A stretch of DNA of 64,000 nucleotides from Acanthosepion pharaonis. Taxonomy: Eukaryota; Mollusca; Cephalopoda; Sepiida; Sepiidae. Below the pieces are notes generated by a model. It did no database searches. It was given only the letters and a program-made list of their open reading frames with translations, and was not told the DNA's origin. The stretch covers positions 598,501 through 662,500 of the forward strand of contig CAHIKZ030000389.1 of NCBI GenBank assembly GCA_903632075.3, read 5' to 3'. The position numbers were made by a program, and so were the translations under genes. Below are positions 12,101-27,513 of this stretch, piece by piece. Numbering within the stretch: position 1 is the stretch's first letter; every line of letters begins with the position of its first letter.

Positions 12101-15100
12101 TCTGAAGGAGTAAGGAAGTGGACAGGGGGAGAGGGAGAGAAACCAGAGATTTACTGGGGCAATGCAAATTTCGCGTTTTTGTAAAGGTTGTCCTAAAAGA
12201 AAGGTCACAACAAAAATTATCGGTTGTAATTGTTAGCAGGAGCAAAGAATACTTTTGTTAAAAAAAAAAAAAAAAAAATGGTAATGGTTTCCTAAGATCA
12301 ACAACCATTTAACTCAAAAGAAGATGCGATTCAAACAGTGGAGAGAAAAGAAGAATTTTAGTTTGGAGATGTGTGCGTGTGTTTATTAATTAATCTAAGG
12401 GAGATAATCAAAATTATTTTTATTGACTTTTTTTTTGCATTTTCATAAGACAGTCTATAATGTTTAATTCAATATAGTGTGGGTTTATATATGCATAATT
12501 CCAATTATGTGAAATAATAGATAAATAGAAGTCTCAACTTCCAGAGTTTTAATAAGATAAAAAAAATTTACAAAAGGAAAGCCAAATATTGTTATCATAT
12601 TGCACACATGATATCTGTTGATAAGTGGTCAATATGAAAATTAAACATTTTGAGAGAGTGCTGAAAAGTTCCCCAAAATCTGACGAAACATTAGGTTTTC
12701 TTTTAGGAAAGGCTTCTTTATCAGGCTGGGAACTTTTCAGCACAAACTTATTTAAACAATGATGTAAATTTTTTTTTTTTTTTTTTTTTTGGCAAAAAAG
12801 AAAAAATGTTTTTACTCAAGCAATATCATTTCAGCTTTAATTTTTCAAACTTTCATCTGCATTATAAACACTTAAATACATCTGTGTCTATTATTATTAA
12901 AACTAACGATTTAAAAAAAAGAAAAAAAATCAACATTAGGACAAATTGTTTTAATGACTCTTTCTCTTTTAGTAATTTTGTTTCTGGGCAAGTTTAAGAA
13001 AATTTAAAAACCCTTAGCAAGTCTCAATAAACAAAGATTATAGAAGTGATGATGAAGCAACAATCGTCCTCACTCCAGCCCCAAGCTTACAAGACAATTA
13101 ATTACCATCAATTCAAGAAAAACATAAAAAGCAACAACAAAGGTTTACTTGAAACAAAAGAAATGTGTCATCATACCTAAGACAAGCAAAATGAGTAGAA
13201 ACAGGTGGAGCCTCTCTTCAAGAATCTCTCAGGAAAGATGATGTTCTTTGCTAGTAACTTTGAAGGAATTTAATTTTGGTTTTCTTGAAAAGAGGTTTTC
13301 AAGATGAAATTGCAAGCAGCACAGGTGAAACACACACAAACAAATGTGGAGTCTGTATTCTTCTTTATCAAATGTGATGATAAAGATGCAAAAAAGAGAT
13401 TTTAGGATAAAACAATAATTTCAAACTTTTTTCTCTAAGATTGTTGACAAGTCTAATTTGCCTATTTGTGTGCAAAAGTCTGGTGTTTTTATCGAAATGA
13501 GTGATTTTTTTTTTTTTAAAAACTTCCACAGGATGTTTGTGTGTGTTCTTACAACCAGTGCAGACTCCTCAAACCTCCAGGCCCAGACAGCAACTGGAAA
13601 AACTGTCCCCTTGCTTTTTATAGTGACAACAGCTTGTTTGGGTGAGGTGGAGGGTCTCACAGAACTATCACCACCCAATCTCCATCCCAACCTCAAGCTA
13701 CAAAAAAAAAAAAGTAAATAAAATAACACTAAAATTGAGAGAGAGGTAAAAATAAAAACTGACATCAGAGATATTTTGTACTTTTCTTGTAGTCATTTTC
13801 TGCCCCCCCCCATCCAACACCATTTGAATGAGACAATTTTATTTGGAGAGTGAGAGAGTGAGAGAGAGACAGAGGAGCAGGTAGAGGAATAGAATTTAGT
13901 TAAAAATAAAAACAAGGTTTTAAAAAAGGTGTTGGGGGGTATTCCAGAATTAAGAGACGAAGAGCAAAAGTCTGTATAAAAGAGATAACGAATAAACTGA
14001 GGACAGGAAGGGGTTTGGAGGAGAGAGGGGAAAAAAAAAAGAAAAAAAGAAGAAGAGAAACTTAAAAAGAAAAGTGCTGGAGAAAGATGCTAAACGGTTA
14101 TGCAAAATTTTTCCCCTTTTTCTCTTTCCCTGTTTGTTGGCCACTTCAAGGTTGCACAAATTCTCTCTGGTTGCATATTACCGATACTGTTTTTGGCCAA
14201 TCACATACACAGTAAAATTAAAATCTTTTCTTCAATTTATTTTAGAAAGAAGGAAAAACTAAGATAGATAAGAATTAAAGGTGCCATATTGATTCACAGA
14301 TGGGAAAATTTGAAACTAAAAAAAAGAAAAAGAAAAACACCCTCCATTCTCACTATTTTTAAAAAATTGGTTACATAAATTTGTTCAGTAATCCTAAACT
14401 AATTTTTACAATTATTTCTTTATAAAATTTGTACTCAACACAAGCAGCAAGTTACTTAGTACATGTGAAGGCAACTGATAATGAAAAACCTAGTCTACAT
14501 TAATATAGGTAAAGAGCGAGTTTGATCCTAAATGGATAGCCAACCAGTTACTCTCTGCCTGATTAGACTAACCTAAGTAAATATCTATATTCAATTAAAG
14601 TGAAGAAAAACCATTTCAAAATTAAGAGTCCATAAAGATCATTCATTTCACTGACACTATTCTTATGGGGTCAAGAAAAAAAAACAGTTAACAGAACAAA
14701 AAAATAGCAATAAAAAATGATGTCAATTTTTTTTATGAGCATTGAAGTGTTACATTTTGGACATAATATAAGAACTATTTTCTGTATATCTATGTAATGA
14801 TAGAGACATTACTAAAATGAAATAAGTTCATTAAGTGGTAAAAAAATCTAAATAAGTGCACACAAATCCTGCAAGCACATTGTCACATAATCTTAATTAA
14901 TGTCAAATATCCAATCTGATATTTTGTTAGACTAATTCATACTTGTTTTCTAAACATTGAAATGTGAATGCAATGAATGAATTTAAGTTCCTCAATATGA
15001 TAATTTATAAATATTAACCAAGAATAGAAATTCTGTTGCGTGAGTGTGACTTTGATGTCCCCAGACTCACCCATAGGAAATAATATATATTGTCACTTGT

Positions 15101-16828
15101 CTTATTATTAGAGTGCAACAGAATTTGCACAAAGACAAGAGAAGAATGTAAGAAGAAAAGAACTTTCAAGTCAGATGACAAACACAAAAAACTTATTGCA
15201 ATAAAAGAAGTGAATTGCTAATATTTCATTTTTTATTCTTTTTCTTTCTCCTTTACTTTTAGACGAACTTCATCTTTTGACAAACTGAAATATCATAAAG
15301 ATGAGTACAATTAAATAAAAACATTAGTCTATTGACAAAAGCTATTGTTGAGGGGTATTTCAAAGTAAAAACAAAGTCGCTTAGTGAATAGAGTAAAGGA
15401 TTTGTAGCTACAAGGTCTAGGGTTGAATCCCTCAGAAATAGAAGTGTTATTCACGGTTTAACCAAGGAATTGTAATGACAAAAATTCTCAAAATCTACAG
15501 TTGAACAGAGCTGTTTTGATTTTTATATCTACTTAGGTCATAGAATATGAAGCATTTCTTTTCATGTTGACAAATAGAGAGCAAGATATATGGAGAAAGC
15601 AATGGCCTTTTGTGACCTTATAAAACTGCTAACAAGGTAGATGTATCTTTGTTGTCTAACTTCTCAAATCTTTCTAAAAGAATAGATAATTAAAGTAGCA
15701 GTCAACAATCCTTCAATTTTGGGTGGCAGGGATGGGGCAATAAAAAAAACAAAAAACAAAAAACTTTGTATCTTCATTTTTAAAAATTTTTTTTGCTATT
15801 TCTAATTATCATATTCCTTATGATATACCATTTTGTTGATGATGTAATTTGTTTCTAGAAGGAAATTTTAATATCAAGCATTTTCTTTATTCTACATCAC
15901 TTTTCAATAGTATCTTTTAATATTCATTCTGGCTTATTTTTTTTTGTTTTTTTTTTTGGTTTTCCTTCTTAATGTTTTATCACCAGATTTTAGGTTGAAT
16001 CTTTTCAACCATTAAAATAATGTGAACCATAATAAAGTAGCAGCTTCTCCTAAGGATTGAACTTACAATCCAGGATTCTCATTTCACCCTACCATATTTG
16101 ATGACAATGACATCTAAGAACCTCCATTTTACTTTCCAAAAATCTTTCTTCAGATTATATGCAAAGTTGAAGAAAAGTTAATGTTTACCCAGACTGTAAT
16201 ATTAAATGGGGTGAAGAGTTTTATATGCCATCAAAAATGATAGTTTCAAGGATTAAATAACTTTAACTTTTTATCACAATGTTTTCAAATGTTATTTTCT
16301 ATGACTAAATAAAACATGACAAAATTATAAAAAATGTGATGAGGTAAAGGTGTAAAGTCATAAAAACAATTAATTCCAAAATACATCATTAAATAACCCT
16401 TATTCATTTTTAACTAGTATTTCTTTGAATTTTAGTTTCTTTTCACAACCATTCACACCACAATTCTCTTCGACATGAGTAAACCAGTAATATTACTATT
16501 TGTAGAGTCTAATAGCAATTGCCAACAACCGCAGATATGCATTTGGGCAATTAAGTAAAACTTAATAAAACTAAAACTAATTTCTCAAATATTCATTTCA
16601 AAAGAGTAAAACATAAAATTTAAAAAAAAAAAAAAAAAAACACAACATAGACACAACCCAAGTTTTTAATAGTTTGAAAATATATTTAAAAATTAAAGTT
16701 CCGTTGATAATCTAAATGTTTTTGTTGGTTTAATTTTTACAATTAGTTTGCTGTTAAAGTCAAATATATAGCAATTGAGTGGGGGAAGTAATGTCTTTTG
16801 TCATCAAATAGGGCTTTATAGGTTTTGG

Positions 16829-16881
<53 letters not shown>

Positions 16882-19800
16882 TTTGTTCAATATGTTGTTT
16901 GGGTTTCGCCAATCAATCTACCATGGATAACTGTTATTTTTATTTTATTGATAAATATTTATTTCATCTTTATTTTGATTGCTTTTATTTTCATCAATCT
17001 GCACCATTTACTTACTACTATAGACTGGTTATATTAGTAGTTACAATGCAAAACAATTGAAATTAAGATGAAGCACACTGGTTATTAATTAATAATGGCT
17101 GACAAAATTTGATCTAATTCAAGATATTATTATTAATAACAACAACATATAATTCAAGATACTATTATTATTAATAGTAACATATAATAGTATTATACTT
17201 GCATGCATGAAAAAAGGTGGACATCTTTATGGTGCATTAAAAAGTTTTAATGTTCCCATGAATTCACTGACCAAACTGTAATCACAAAACCCATAACCAT
17301 TCCATTTAATTGACCCACACCAACCCGCACAATCTTCTTGCTAAAATCCAGAGTACAATTTCAAACATTGTATATTTACAGGATACTGCCAGTAATTTTT
17401 GTCCCATTGACGCAGGAAAATATCGGATTGCTTCCCATCCTGACAGTGATGAAGGTAATTGCCATAGTGTGTATGTAAGTAAGGGTGTAGTTTTTACAGT
17501 CATTAAAGATAAGTTTTTTTAGTCATAAAAGATGAGGTCACTGGACCCAAACAAAAGTTTCTACTGTCCACCAGGACTGGTAATATAGAATTTTATAAGT
17601 GCAAGTAGTAAACAACATTTAGAATGAATGTTGTAATCAAACCCCAAATTTGTTTAAGTTGTTTGTCTCTTTTAGGAAGCAAGCATGAGAATCATCTTTA
17701 CAGATTTTTATAAACTTTAATTATAATTCCAATTCTCAATATAGATAATTAAACCTAATTGAAATTTAATTATGTAACACACAGTTTATATATGACAGGG
17801 ATTTTATTGGTAAAAGATAATAGATTTGAAATTCCATCCTAAATAAGCCATAAAAAGGTTTGTTACCTCAAACTCAAAATACTATTCATGTAGTTGATAA
17901 CATATATTTGTTAATTCTTGTTTTTTTCTTTCAAAAATATGCCTGCTTTAATTTAATTTTATAAGTATTTGATTTTTTTTAAGCTATAGATCATAAAGTG
18001 TCAAAAAACCCAGGGTAAAAACTTCTCTTTACATATTCATCTTTCAAAATAGCTGCACCTTTAGACACATATAGAAAGCTAATATCAGTCATAGAATTTC
18101 TCTTTCTGGAAGGAGTAAAATGCTGCAAACATTTGCTTGAGGTTAGGGAATGTTTATGCAAAGAGTGCAGTTATGTAAGAAAGTGGGTCATTAAAGTTGA
18201 TGGCAATCTTAAAGAGAACAAACTGACCATACGCTTGTGTTTGTGGAAATATATATATATATATATAGGCTCTAATGACTGAAAAAATTTTAAATGTTTT
18301 TTTTTTGTTTTTTTTATTACTCTGCTGAAACACAAATTTTGAATATTTCTCCTGTGTTTTCATGACTGATATTATGTACCATACCTGGTGAAGACAAACT
18401 TTTTTTTACATTGCTTATGACACAAAATATAAGTCCTCCTGTTGAAGTTAACATTTATATATTCAATCTGATATACTCACACATAATACCAGCTTGTAAT
18501 AAAACAGGCATGGCCACATTCTTCAGAAACCCATTGAATCACAGCTGAATTAATACAATCTTCTTAACTTCACATTTTACCAAGGATTGCGGTTGATGAA
18601 TTCTTCAGTATAGAGAACAGATCCAGAATATAGAGCCTGTCTCCACTCTTTACATTTTTATGCATTTACCTTCCATGATTTGCTATATAGATCAGAGAAA
18701 ATATGTCTGATAAAGAATTTTTAAAACATTTCTTGGGCTTGTGCTGCAGCGCTTACCATTTTTCATTTTGACATAGAAAGCTTCTTTCTTTTCTTTTTTT
18801 TTAATTATTTAAACATTCATCCACTAGTCTTACAATGCAACTCATATTTCTGACAAAATTGTCCAAACAATGGTTCTTATGTATTTTGTGTCTTTATCTT
18901 CATTTTTGGTCAAAAGAAACAAATGTCAGAAAAACATTTGGCGTGAACTGCGACCAAATCCAACCCAGCTTTATGCAAATATGCTTATCTTTAAAACCAG
19001 GAAATTTACCCACCCATATGCAATGTTAACGAGAATTTCAAATAGAAATTTTTCTTGCACGCAATATGAATCAAGGGGTTTTATTAGCTCAATTTTAAAT
19101 AAGGCTTACCAGTCTCACCTTGACAAAAAGGAAAGAAAACTTTTAAAAAATCCCTCATAAATAAAAGAAACAAAAGAAAAGGATTACACTCAATTTCCCA
19201 CATGTAACAAATCTTACTTATAGTGTGGGAATAGACATAATTGCTGTCTCCTCCCCTCCACCACCTTCACCTCTGCACTTATCAGTGTCACCACCATCAC
19301 CACTATTGGTGTAAATTTGGACAAGCAGCAGCTTAAGATAATGACATGGGAGAGAAGCCTTGTTTGGCAGGGTAGAAAAAACAGCCCTCTGGTAGTTGGT
19401 AAACATCTACATTGAACCAAGTTTAAAAACTCCCCCTAAATTTAGCTCAACTTTTAGTCTTGACGTCTCTACATTCACAAACCTCTTTTTGCTTAAGTGA
19501 ATACAGAAACATGTTATTTTTTTAATCTATTTTCTGCAGCTTGTGTTTGAGGAGGCATAACCTCATTTTTCAATTTTTCAATTTTTATCATTTTGTGCAC
19601 TTAATAGCTTTTGCTCCAGTAATTAATTTTGTTTCTTAACAACATCGAAGAAGCCAAATTAAAAAAAAAAAAAAAAAATCCTGTAAGCTTAAAGACATTT
19701 TGCATTATTTCAACAAGGAAGATTCATGAAAATTTTTGCCAAATTAGCCAGTATGAAATACTATCTTACAAAAAGACGGACTTACTTCAGTTGAAAAGGC

Positions 19801-22800
19801 AGTAGTTTTTTTTGTTTTTTTATATTTGTTTTTCAAATGTGTGTAAAGGATGGGGGGGCATATCAAAATTATGTCACAATATCATAATTACCAGTCTTTC
19901 TAAAGAAATTTATTTTTGGAGAAATTACAGAGACTTCACTTTGATTACAATCAAAGAAAAAGAAATTTAAAAATATCACCCACAAAATATCGGGGTGGGG
20001 GTTTAAAATAGTCTCAATCAATAATAGGAATTGAGCTATCAAGTAAATCTAAATTTTATCTAAGATCAACACTTCATTGTTTTGCTTATTGAATGATTTT
20101 CTTTCCTCTTTTATTCATTGAACAAAAAAAATTTAATTTTCTTTTTAACAGTGCATGATCACAGTTGAAACATTTATTTTAATATTTTACAAATAATTTT
20201 GTAAATCTTTCCACTGCCATCCTACAAGGTACCACATATTAGGAAATAGAAGAAGCAGGCAGGAAAAAAATGGGTTGATTTCACTGACTGAACTGAACTG
20301 GAAGATCCTTCACAGAAATTCAGACATTGGCATTCAACTGAGAAATATGGAGGAAGTTGGTCAGGTGCTCAGAGACCCTATGACCACACCCAGTCATGGA
20401 ATTGATGATGATTAAGACAAATGATTAGTAAACAGATTTAAAACATCTTAATTCATTTGTTCATGATTCCCTAACAACATGTTAAATAAAAAAATATACA
20501 TCTCACCTGTGACAAGAGTCACAAGTGTACAAAGAACAGATTTTCTATTAAGTCAGAAAATATATTTTATGTAATGACAAAAATCCAAGGCCAAAGTTTA
20601 TTCCAAGGTTCAAATTTATTTATCACATTTAGCCATAGACCATGTTGCCTTCTCTGCAGCTATACGTCATTACTAAATGAAAAGTAAAACAGAAAGAAAG
20701 AAAGAAATATTTTTCACTTTTTAAAGTTCTTGAAAATGAAGAATTGCATTTATCATAGAGACAACTCCATAAATTAAAAAAAAAAAAATTCAATAAAATT
20801 CAAAATTGTGAGTAAAAATGGCAAAAAAGGAGAATATTATTTTTTTTTTTCATTCTGTTTGTCTCTCCAAAATTTAACATGCATAATTTTAAAGCCCAGA
20901 AATCTAAACAAAAAAAAGAAAAAAAAAAAAAGTTTTTTTTTTTTTTTTTTTAAATTCCTATTTTCTAGAAACTTATTTTATGGTGTTCATTTTGGGGTCA
21001 AATATTTACAGCTATTTGATTTGCAAAAATCAAAATATTTCTATCATCTTTCTAAACAGTCAGTCTTTTACATCTTTTTAATTGGGTTCCAGATAAGTCA
21101 AATTGCCAGATTTTGCAACTTTGCTCAAAAGTTTGAAATAAGAAAAAAATTGCAATATAAAGTACGGCATTTTGGAGCTTTTAGTACCTACCAGATCAAA
21201 ATTTTCATGACTGGTAGGAATTGGTGTGCTATTAGTAGCCCCAGTGTTAAAAGTTCTGTTTTTGTGATGAGGACAAGACCCAACATTTTTTTTTCTTTGT
21301 AGGTTTCTCTATTTTAAAATTATGGTGTTAGCTTTTCTGGGAGACTATGAAACAGTTGACAATGAAAAATCCTTGTAAATTAGGTACTTTCTATCAACCT
21401 CAATCAATGAGACTCGAAGTAAAAGGATTAAACCATTTTTGTATGAATCATGGTGTTACGAAGAAAATGGACAAGGCTGAGGTTGTTGTTTAAGGACAAA
21501 TATTAAAAAAAAAAGCATAAAGAAACTGTGTGTGTGTGCGTACTTATATTTCAAGGGAGGGGGAATAAGTGGTGTGGTAAGGAGGAGAAAAAAAATTAAG
21601 TAGCCAGAATTTTGGCCATCTTTCCAAGTTTCTCACAGTTCTAAAATTACATTTAAAACGAATTAACCTAGGCAACTGTGCAAAGATATACATGAAGACC
21701 TTGCAAACATACAGAAAAATAACTTGGTTAACATGTGTACAGACATACAAACTTGAAATACTAAGAAATATACATTTTATCCAAAATATCACAGTACCCA
21801 GCCAGACAGGAAAAATATAGGAGTTAATTGTAATTGAATAAATTTCACTTGGTCTTGGTACTTGTGTGACCTCAAGATAAACACAAATATCACACACACA
21901 CATATGATAAAGTACTTCTGTTACAGTTTTTATTGTATGCAAACAAGAGATTTCTTTTTGAGTTTTAGTAAGTGTAGATATTGTTCAAATGATTGATTGT
22001 TCTGAGTGCTTTTGGTTACTCAATTAGCCATTTTTAAGGATTTTGGTTGTGCTATTGTGAATGGTGAGCAAGTTGCTGAAATGTAGACATATTCTTAATT
22101 CCTGAATATGGCCAGTACATTGTGGCTGTGTTCATAGTTGATGTTGTTAAGGGTTGTCTTTAAAAGCTAAAAAAGGTTTTCATTGTTCTTTTTCTATGTT
22201 GCATATCAATGTTGGTACATTTTCATCATGGTTTAAATGTGCATGTATGGAGCTCTGGTCTGGGGAAAGTAAGTTCGGCCATCCTGATCAGTGGTGGTAG
22301 GGGGGGGGGTAGAGAAACATAATTATCTATGAACTGCATCCCCAATGAAAACTTCATGATGTTGGACACACATTAAGCCACCCCCCAAAGAAAAGAAATC
22401 TCTTGAAAATACAATAAAAAAAAACACATGTACCTTGTTAGTCATTTTTAACAAAATATGTATGAGAGGTTTTGCTGCCTAAATATATAACAACCCCCCT
22501 CTCTCTCATATATGTAGAGAAACAAAAAAAATATATATAAAATGGTGAAAATGGAAAGTAATAATGATATTAACATTTTTCTTTTATTTACATAATAAAA
22601 AATGTCAAGAAAAATACTGTCAAACCATTGTCAACAGAGGCATGTAGAGTCCTCATAACTTTAATATCTTTATTGCAGACAAATATTTTCACTTGTACAG
22701 AAACATTATTAAACAATTAACTTGGCCACTACGACCCCACCTGCTTCCAATTCCTAATTTATTTCCCTTGAGAGTCTTTTGACAAAAATAAAAAAAATGA

Positions 22801-25800
22801 AAGGCCAGTGAAACCATTTTTCCCACCCAAGAACTGTTGGGAGACTTGCCTTATAATTCAGTAATCGGAAATTGTGAGTAACACATATACAAAGGTACAG
22901 ACGACATTTTTTTCCACTCAGATAATAGGGTAAGGAGAAGGGAATGAAGTTGACAAAATCTGATGAATAAATAAGTGTGTAATAAGGGAGATAAGGCTTT
23001 CACAATTTTCTGTTAGATTTGATAGATAGGTCATAGGTAGGTAGGTAGGTAGGTAGGATGATTCAAATACGGGTTACATCAGTTGCGATTGGCCTGAAAT
23101 AGATCAGTGGGTGACTTAGGAGATAGCAGCAGGAATCCAACAAGAGTGCTTTCACCCTCCCTTCTATAAGAGCAAGATAGATGAGAACCCCAGGGACAGG
23201 GGATGTAGGTGACAAGTCTTCTATTTTATTCCCAAGGACCCTGGCTTGATGTAACAATTAGGTCAGACAGAGTGGAATGCCAATATGTAGCCAGACATCA
23301 CAGACGCACACATTACAATGTATGGAATAAAAAAAACAAACAAACATTATTAGAAAACAAAACCCTTCATTGTTAGATATTTTTAAGAAAAGAGCAATAT
23401 TTCTTACACATCAGTTGTCCATATTTACTACTTAGCTGATAAGTATGTTTTTCTTGAAGACAAAATTAATTTTACCTTGTAGCTTAAATGAAACATTGCT
23501 TGAGAAATATATCAAAAGAAAAAAAAGTCTACCTCTCAGAATTTTCAAGCAGTTTGAGTTGAATTTGCCAGATAGAAAAAAAATGAAATAAAAATAATAA
23601 CATGAACCTTAACTTTTACTATCAATCACAAACATTACTTTATAGTTTATTGAGAGGGAAAATTGAAATAATTTTCTCAAAATATCTCAAAAAAATAAAA
23701 CAACACTAGGTGAAAAAATTGTTGCCGATTAAAGGTTAAACGATTCACTGAAGTGTCACCACTGACTGACTGTAACACATAAATCCACCCCACACACCCC
23801 TGTTGACAGCAACAAATAGGAATTGAACACACTTTCCACAATACTACAGATGCGTACTCATCGAACTCAACTTGTCTCTTTTTGCTTGTTTTTCCATTTT
23901 TTTTTGTTTTGTTAGCACGACTGAAAATGCTGAATTTGCTTTTTGTCAACAATGAAAGAATATTTTTATATAAGAAAGAATCAAACTTTTACTCAGCTGA
24001 GGAATGAAGTGTGTGAATATGTCAGTGTGAATAAATGAAAAAGAAAAAAATTAACTAACATTGGCGCCATCAAGAATCATGAGGATCAGCAGGAAGAGGT
24101 GGGAAATGTTTCGTTTGTAGTTAATAATTGCAGACAAAAGTCAATTATGTGTCTTTTTTATTTATTTTGAAGGAGGAGAGAGACAGAGAGAGATTAGTCT
24201 GGGCAATAACCAGAAAACGGACATGAAACAATGGTAGTAATATGGCCATGAGGTAAAGAAAATGCCCAGCAGTAGCAAGCCAACAATCATTTAACAAAAC
24301 ATGCATTCAGTGGTAGACAACAAAAAAGAAACCTCCAATAAGAAACTTGGTCAGAGATATATAATTAGAGATACCCACCACGGATTTAAAAAAAAAAAAA
24401 AAAAAAAGTTTCACTTCATGATAAAGGGAGTTTCAATCGGTCTGGCTAATAGGTACAATTTAACAGAAGATGAGTTGGGTGGGGGAATCAAGAAAGCAAG
24501 GATTTTGTACCGGAGATAAAGGCTTACTGAATATCTGCTCACAATGAATTTAATTACTTTGAATAAATTAACTTTTCTTTTGGTGATTGTACTGAATGAG
24601 ACTTTCTTTCTCTTACTTATCATCATCAATGGTTCATGGAACCTTCTTGTTAAGTGAGAAAAAGTGATTCTTCATACAGAGCATAATACCCAATCCTTGG
24701 CTGCAAGGGTGGCAAAAAGGTTGACACAACATGATGCATATAAAGAAAACCTCAATAATCCGCAAAAATGAAGTGGATGTTTTTTTTATCATGAAATCAC
24801 CTTCTTCAAATGTGTTATTAAATTGATCCAAATTCAATTTCTTTTTTGTATAATTGATTCTATAACATTAGAAAAACGAATTGATATCAAATAAAAAATT
24901 TTTCTCCTTTGTATAAAACAGAAGATACTGAAAATTATTAGCTCAACCTACTTCTCAAAGTCTAAGAAAAAATTTTTTTTTAAAGCTAAAAATTTATAAG
25001 CCCAACTGAGAGATCCTTAAAAAATGTTTGTCAAGATTTTAGGAAGTGGGCTTGGCCAAGAGCCTTTCAAGCATGAAACTTTTTTTTCCCCCCAGATTGT
25101 ACACATCCTAAACACTGACAGAAGTGAGTGAGTGGCAGAAATAGGGTAACACTCTGCTGCTAGTATTTATTCACTAGGCCATGAAAATAAGTTCAGCACA
25201 CAAATCAGTTTAATGTAATGGCACTAATGAATAGGTGGGGGTGGCATAAAGAAAAATCACTCTAATTTGTCTGAGTTTCTGGAAATAGGAGTTATAATAT
25301 AATTATTTATGTGTGTCCATTTCTTTTTGTTGTTACCAAAATGTTTCAGTTGTTGTATCCTGTGCCCTTTATCAAGTGATTGTCAGTCTGGTAACGTTCA
25401 GGGAATTTTAAACTAAATCCTTTATTTATTCTAAAGGGGGCGGGGGGTAGATTCTCCTCATTCCACTGTCCATGTCCAGGGATATTTCATTTAGTTCTTA
25501 GTACTGCTCATTTACTGCTTGCCCCTGTTTCACTATTTACTGCATCTACTGTTGAGGTCTTGCTGTCACCTCTTATGTGGAAACACGGCAAGCAATAACT
25601 GAGCAGTACAAAATAAATACTAGATAATATATTCCTGCAGGTGGACAGTGGAATGAGGAGAATCTACCCCCATAGAATAAATAAAGGGTTCAGATCAAAA
25701 TTACCTAAAGATTACCTGTGGATCAGCAATCACCTGATGAAGGCTGGAGCCAAAACGCTGTGATAACAAAAATAGGTACAATAGTCTGTGTCTAAATAAA

Positions 25801-27480
25801 AATTGCTCAATCCCCAGGATCAGTATCAAAAAGAAAAAAAGAAAGAAAGAAAGAAAGACTGATGCTCTTCTTACATGCAATGATAAGGGGCTTCCTTAGA
25901 GTTAGGATCCTGAGAAGCAGGTTTGCCTTAAGAGGAAGAAATACTGTACTTGAGTGATAGACCAAAGGTCAAGCATCTCCACTGATCTAAGGATGATGAA
26001 AACCCAATCCAAAAATTCTTAGTATTTTTTTTCCATTAAAACAAATTTTTATTTTCTAAAATAAAGTTATAAAAAAAGAGTGCATGATAAGAATTTGAGT
26101 CAAAAGAACCCAGACAACAAAAATATCATTTCAAGATTCCAAAATGTTAGGCTTTCACACCAATTTTCAGTCTTTGGTACAAATGACCACAAACAGAAGC
26201 AGATTTGCACAAGTCAGCAGATTTATAAATAGAAACAGGAAATGAAATGGTGTCTGTCTGTGCAAACACATTTAAATATATATACACATACATGTGAATA
26301 TTAAAACACACATTCATATGCATGACAGGCACAGAGGAGTATAATGCACCCAACTAACCAATACATACACACACACGTGGACTGAGAGGAAAAAAAATAA
26401 ATGAATTGAAAAATTAAAAATTGATGAATACAGAATATGTTGCCATAAATAAAAGGCTGTTAGAATGTTGCCATGGTGACCAATAATCAGTTATCTTGGC
26501 CACCATGGCAATGGAGAAAGTTACAGGCTGCTTTTACAACATTTTTAGAGCCATTTAATCATTTTTTTTTTTTTTTTTTCCTAAGCAAAGTTTATGAGTT
26601 CATTCAAGAATAAGGTCCATTTTAATGTAATGTCTAATTTAAGAAGCAGTAATTGTCATTAACATCATCCATAGTCAGAAATAGTTTTACACTCCCCATT
26701 GTTATTTGATGGACTGATATAAAAATGGAGGTGGAGGGGAACAGAAAGTGTTTTCTAACACCCATCCTCACTTGCCCATTTCTCTCTCTCTCACACACGC
26801 ACACTAGTTTTTACAGTAAAAAGAAAAAAAAGCAGTAGCAAGAACAGTTTTTTTTGTTTTTTTTTTCAATTTCTTCCCCATGATAAACATTTGATTGAAA
26901 AGGAATAACAAGAAAAATAAATGTTGAGAATTTCCTTATTTTGGATTCACCACAACAACAACAAAAAAAAAAGGTAAAGTTGGTTAATATATTCACAATT
27001 GGGAATGGTACAGGTGAATTAGTTTGTAAATGGAAAGGAAGGAATGCAGTGGTGTGTGTAGTTGGGATAGGTAAACAGTACAAATGAAGATGACAGGAAT
27101 AACATAACTTTATAAAACAAGCAAGTATATTAACAGCAATTGTTTTAGAATTAAAACTGTGGGTTTTTTTTTGTGAAGAGAATTTTTAGGAGGAAGGTGA
27201 TGCTCATGACATTGAGGTTTTGGACAAAATAGAATTGAGCTTAAAGTTTGGTAGAAAAATAGCAAATTGCATATATTACGATTTTTGTCTGTTTTAATCA
27301 CTCTCCACACTCTATATATCAACAGAGACAGATGAGATCATGTCAAGGTTAATAATAGGTGAAAAAGATACAGTTATTACCTGGGTATGCAATGTGGTCA
27401 TAGGATTCATTGGAAATAGGACATAATTAAGAGGAAAAGTAGACTCATACCTTTCTTAAAGGTATTTGTGCAAGCAATCA

Positions 27481-27513
<33 letters not shown>

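Noticed and set aside
13421..13765. Overlapping open frames on both strands in a less AT-rich patch
   Set aside because: Neither strand shows a domain or plausible exon boundaries; the T-run and Lys/Phe segments are typical noise.
15374..15445. Functional tRNA gene
   Set aside because: A and B boxes are present, but acceptor, D and T arms do not pair into a cloverleaf; treated as a SINE head.
20808..21302. 164-codon plus-strand open frame
   Set aside because: Mostly Lys and Phe runs from A/T homopolymers; no domain, no splice or codon support.
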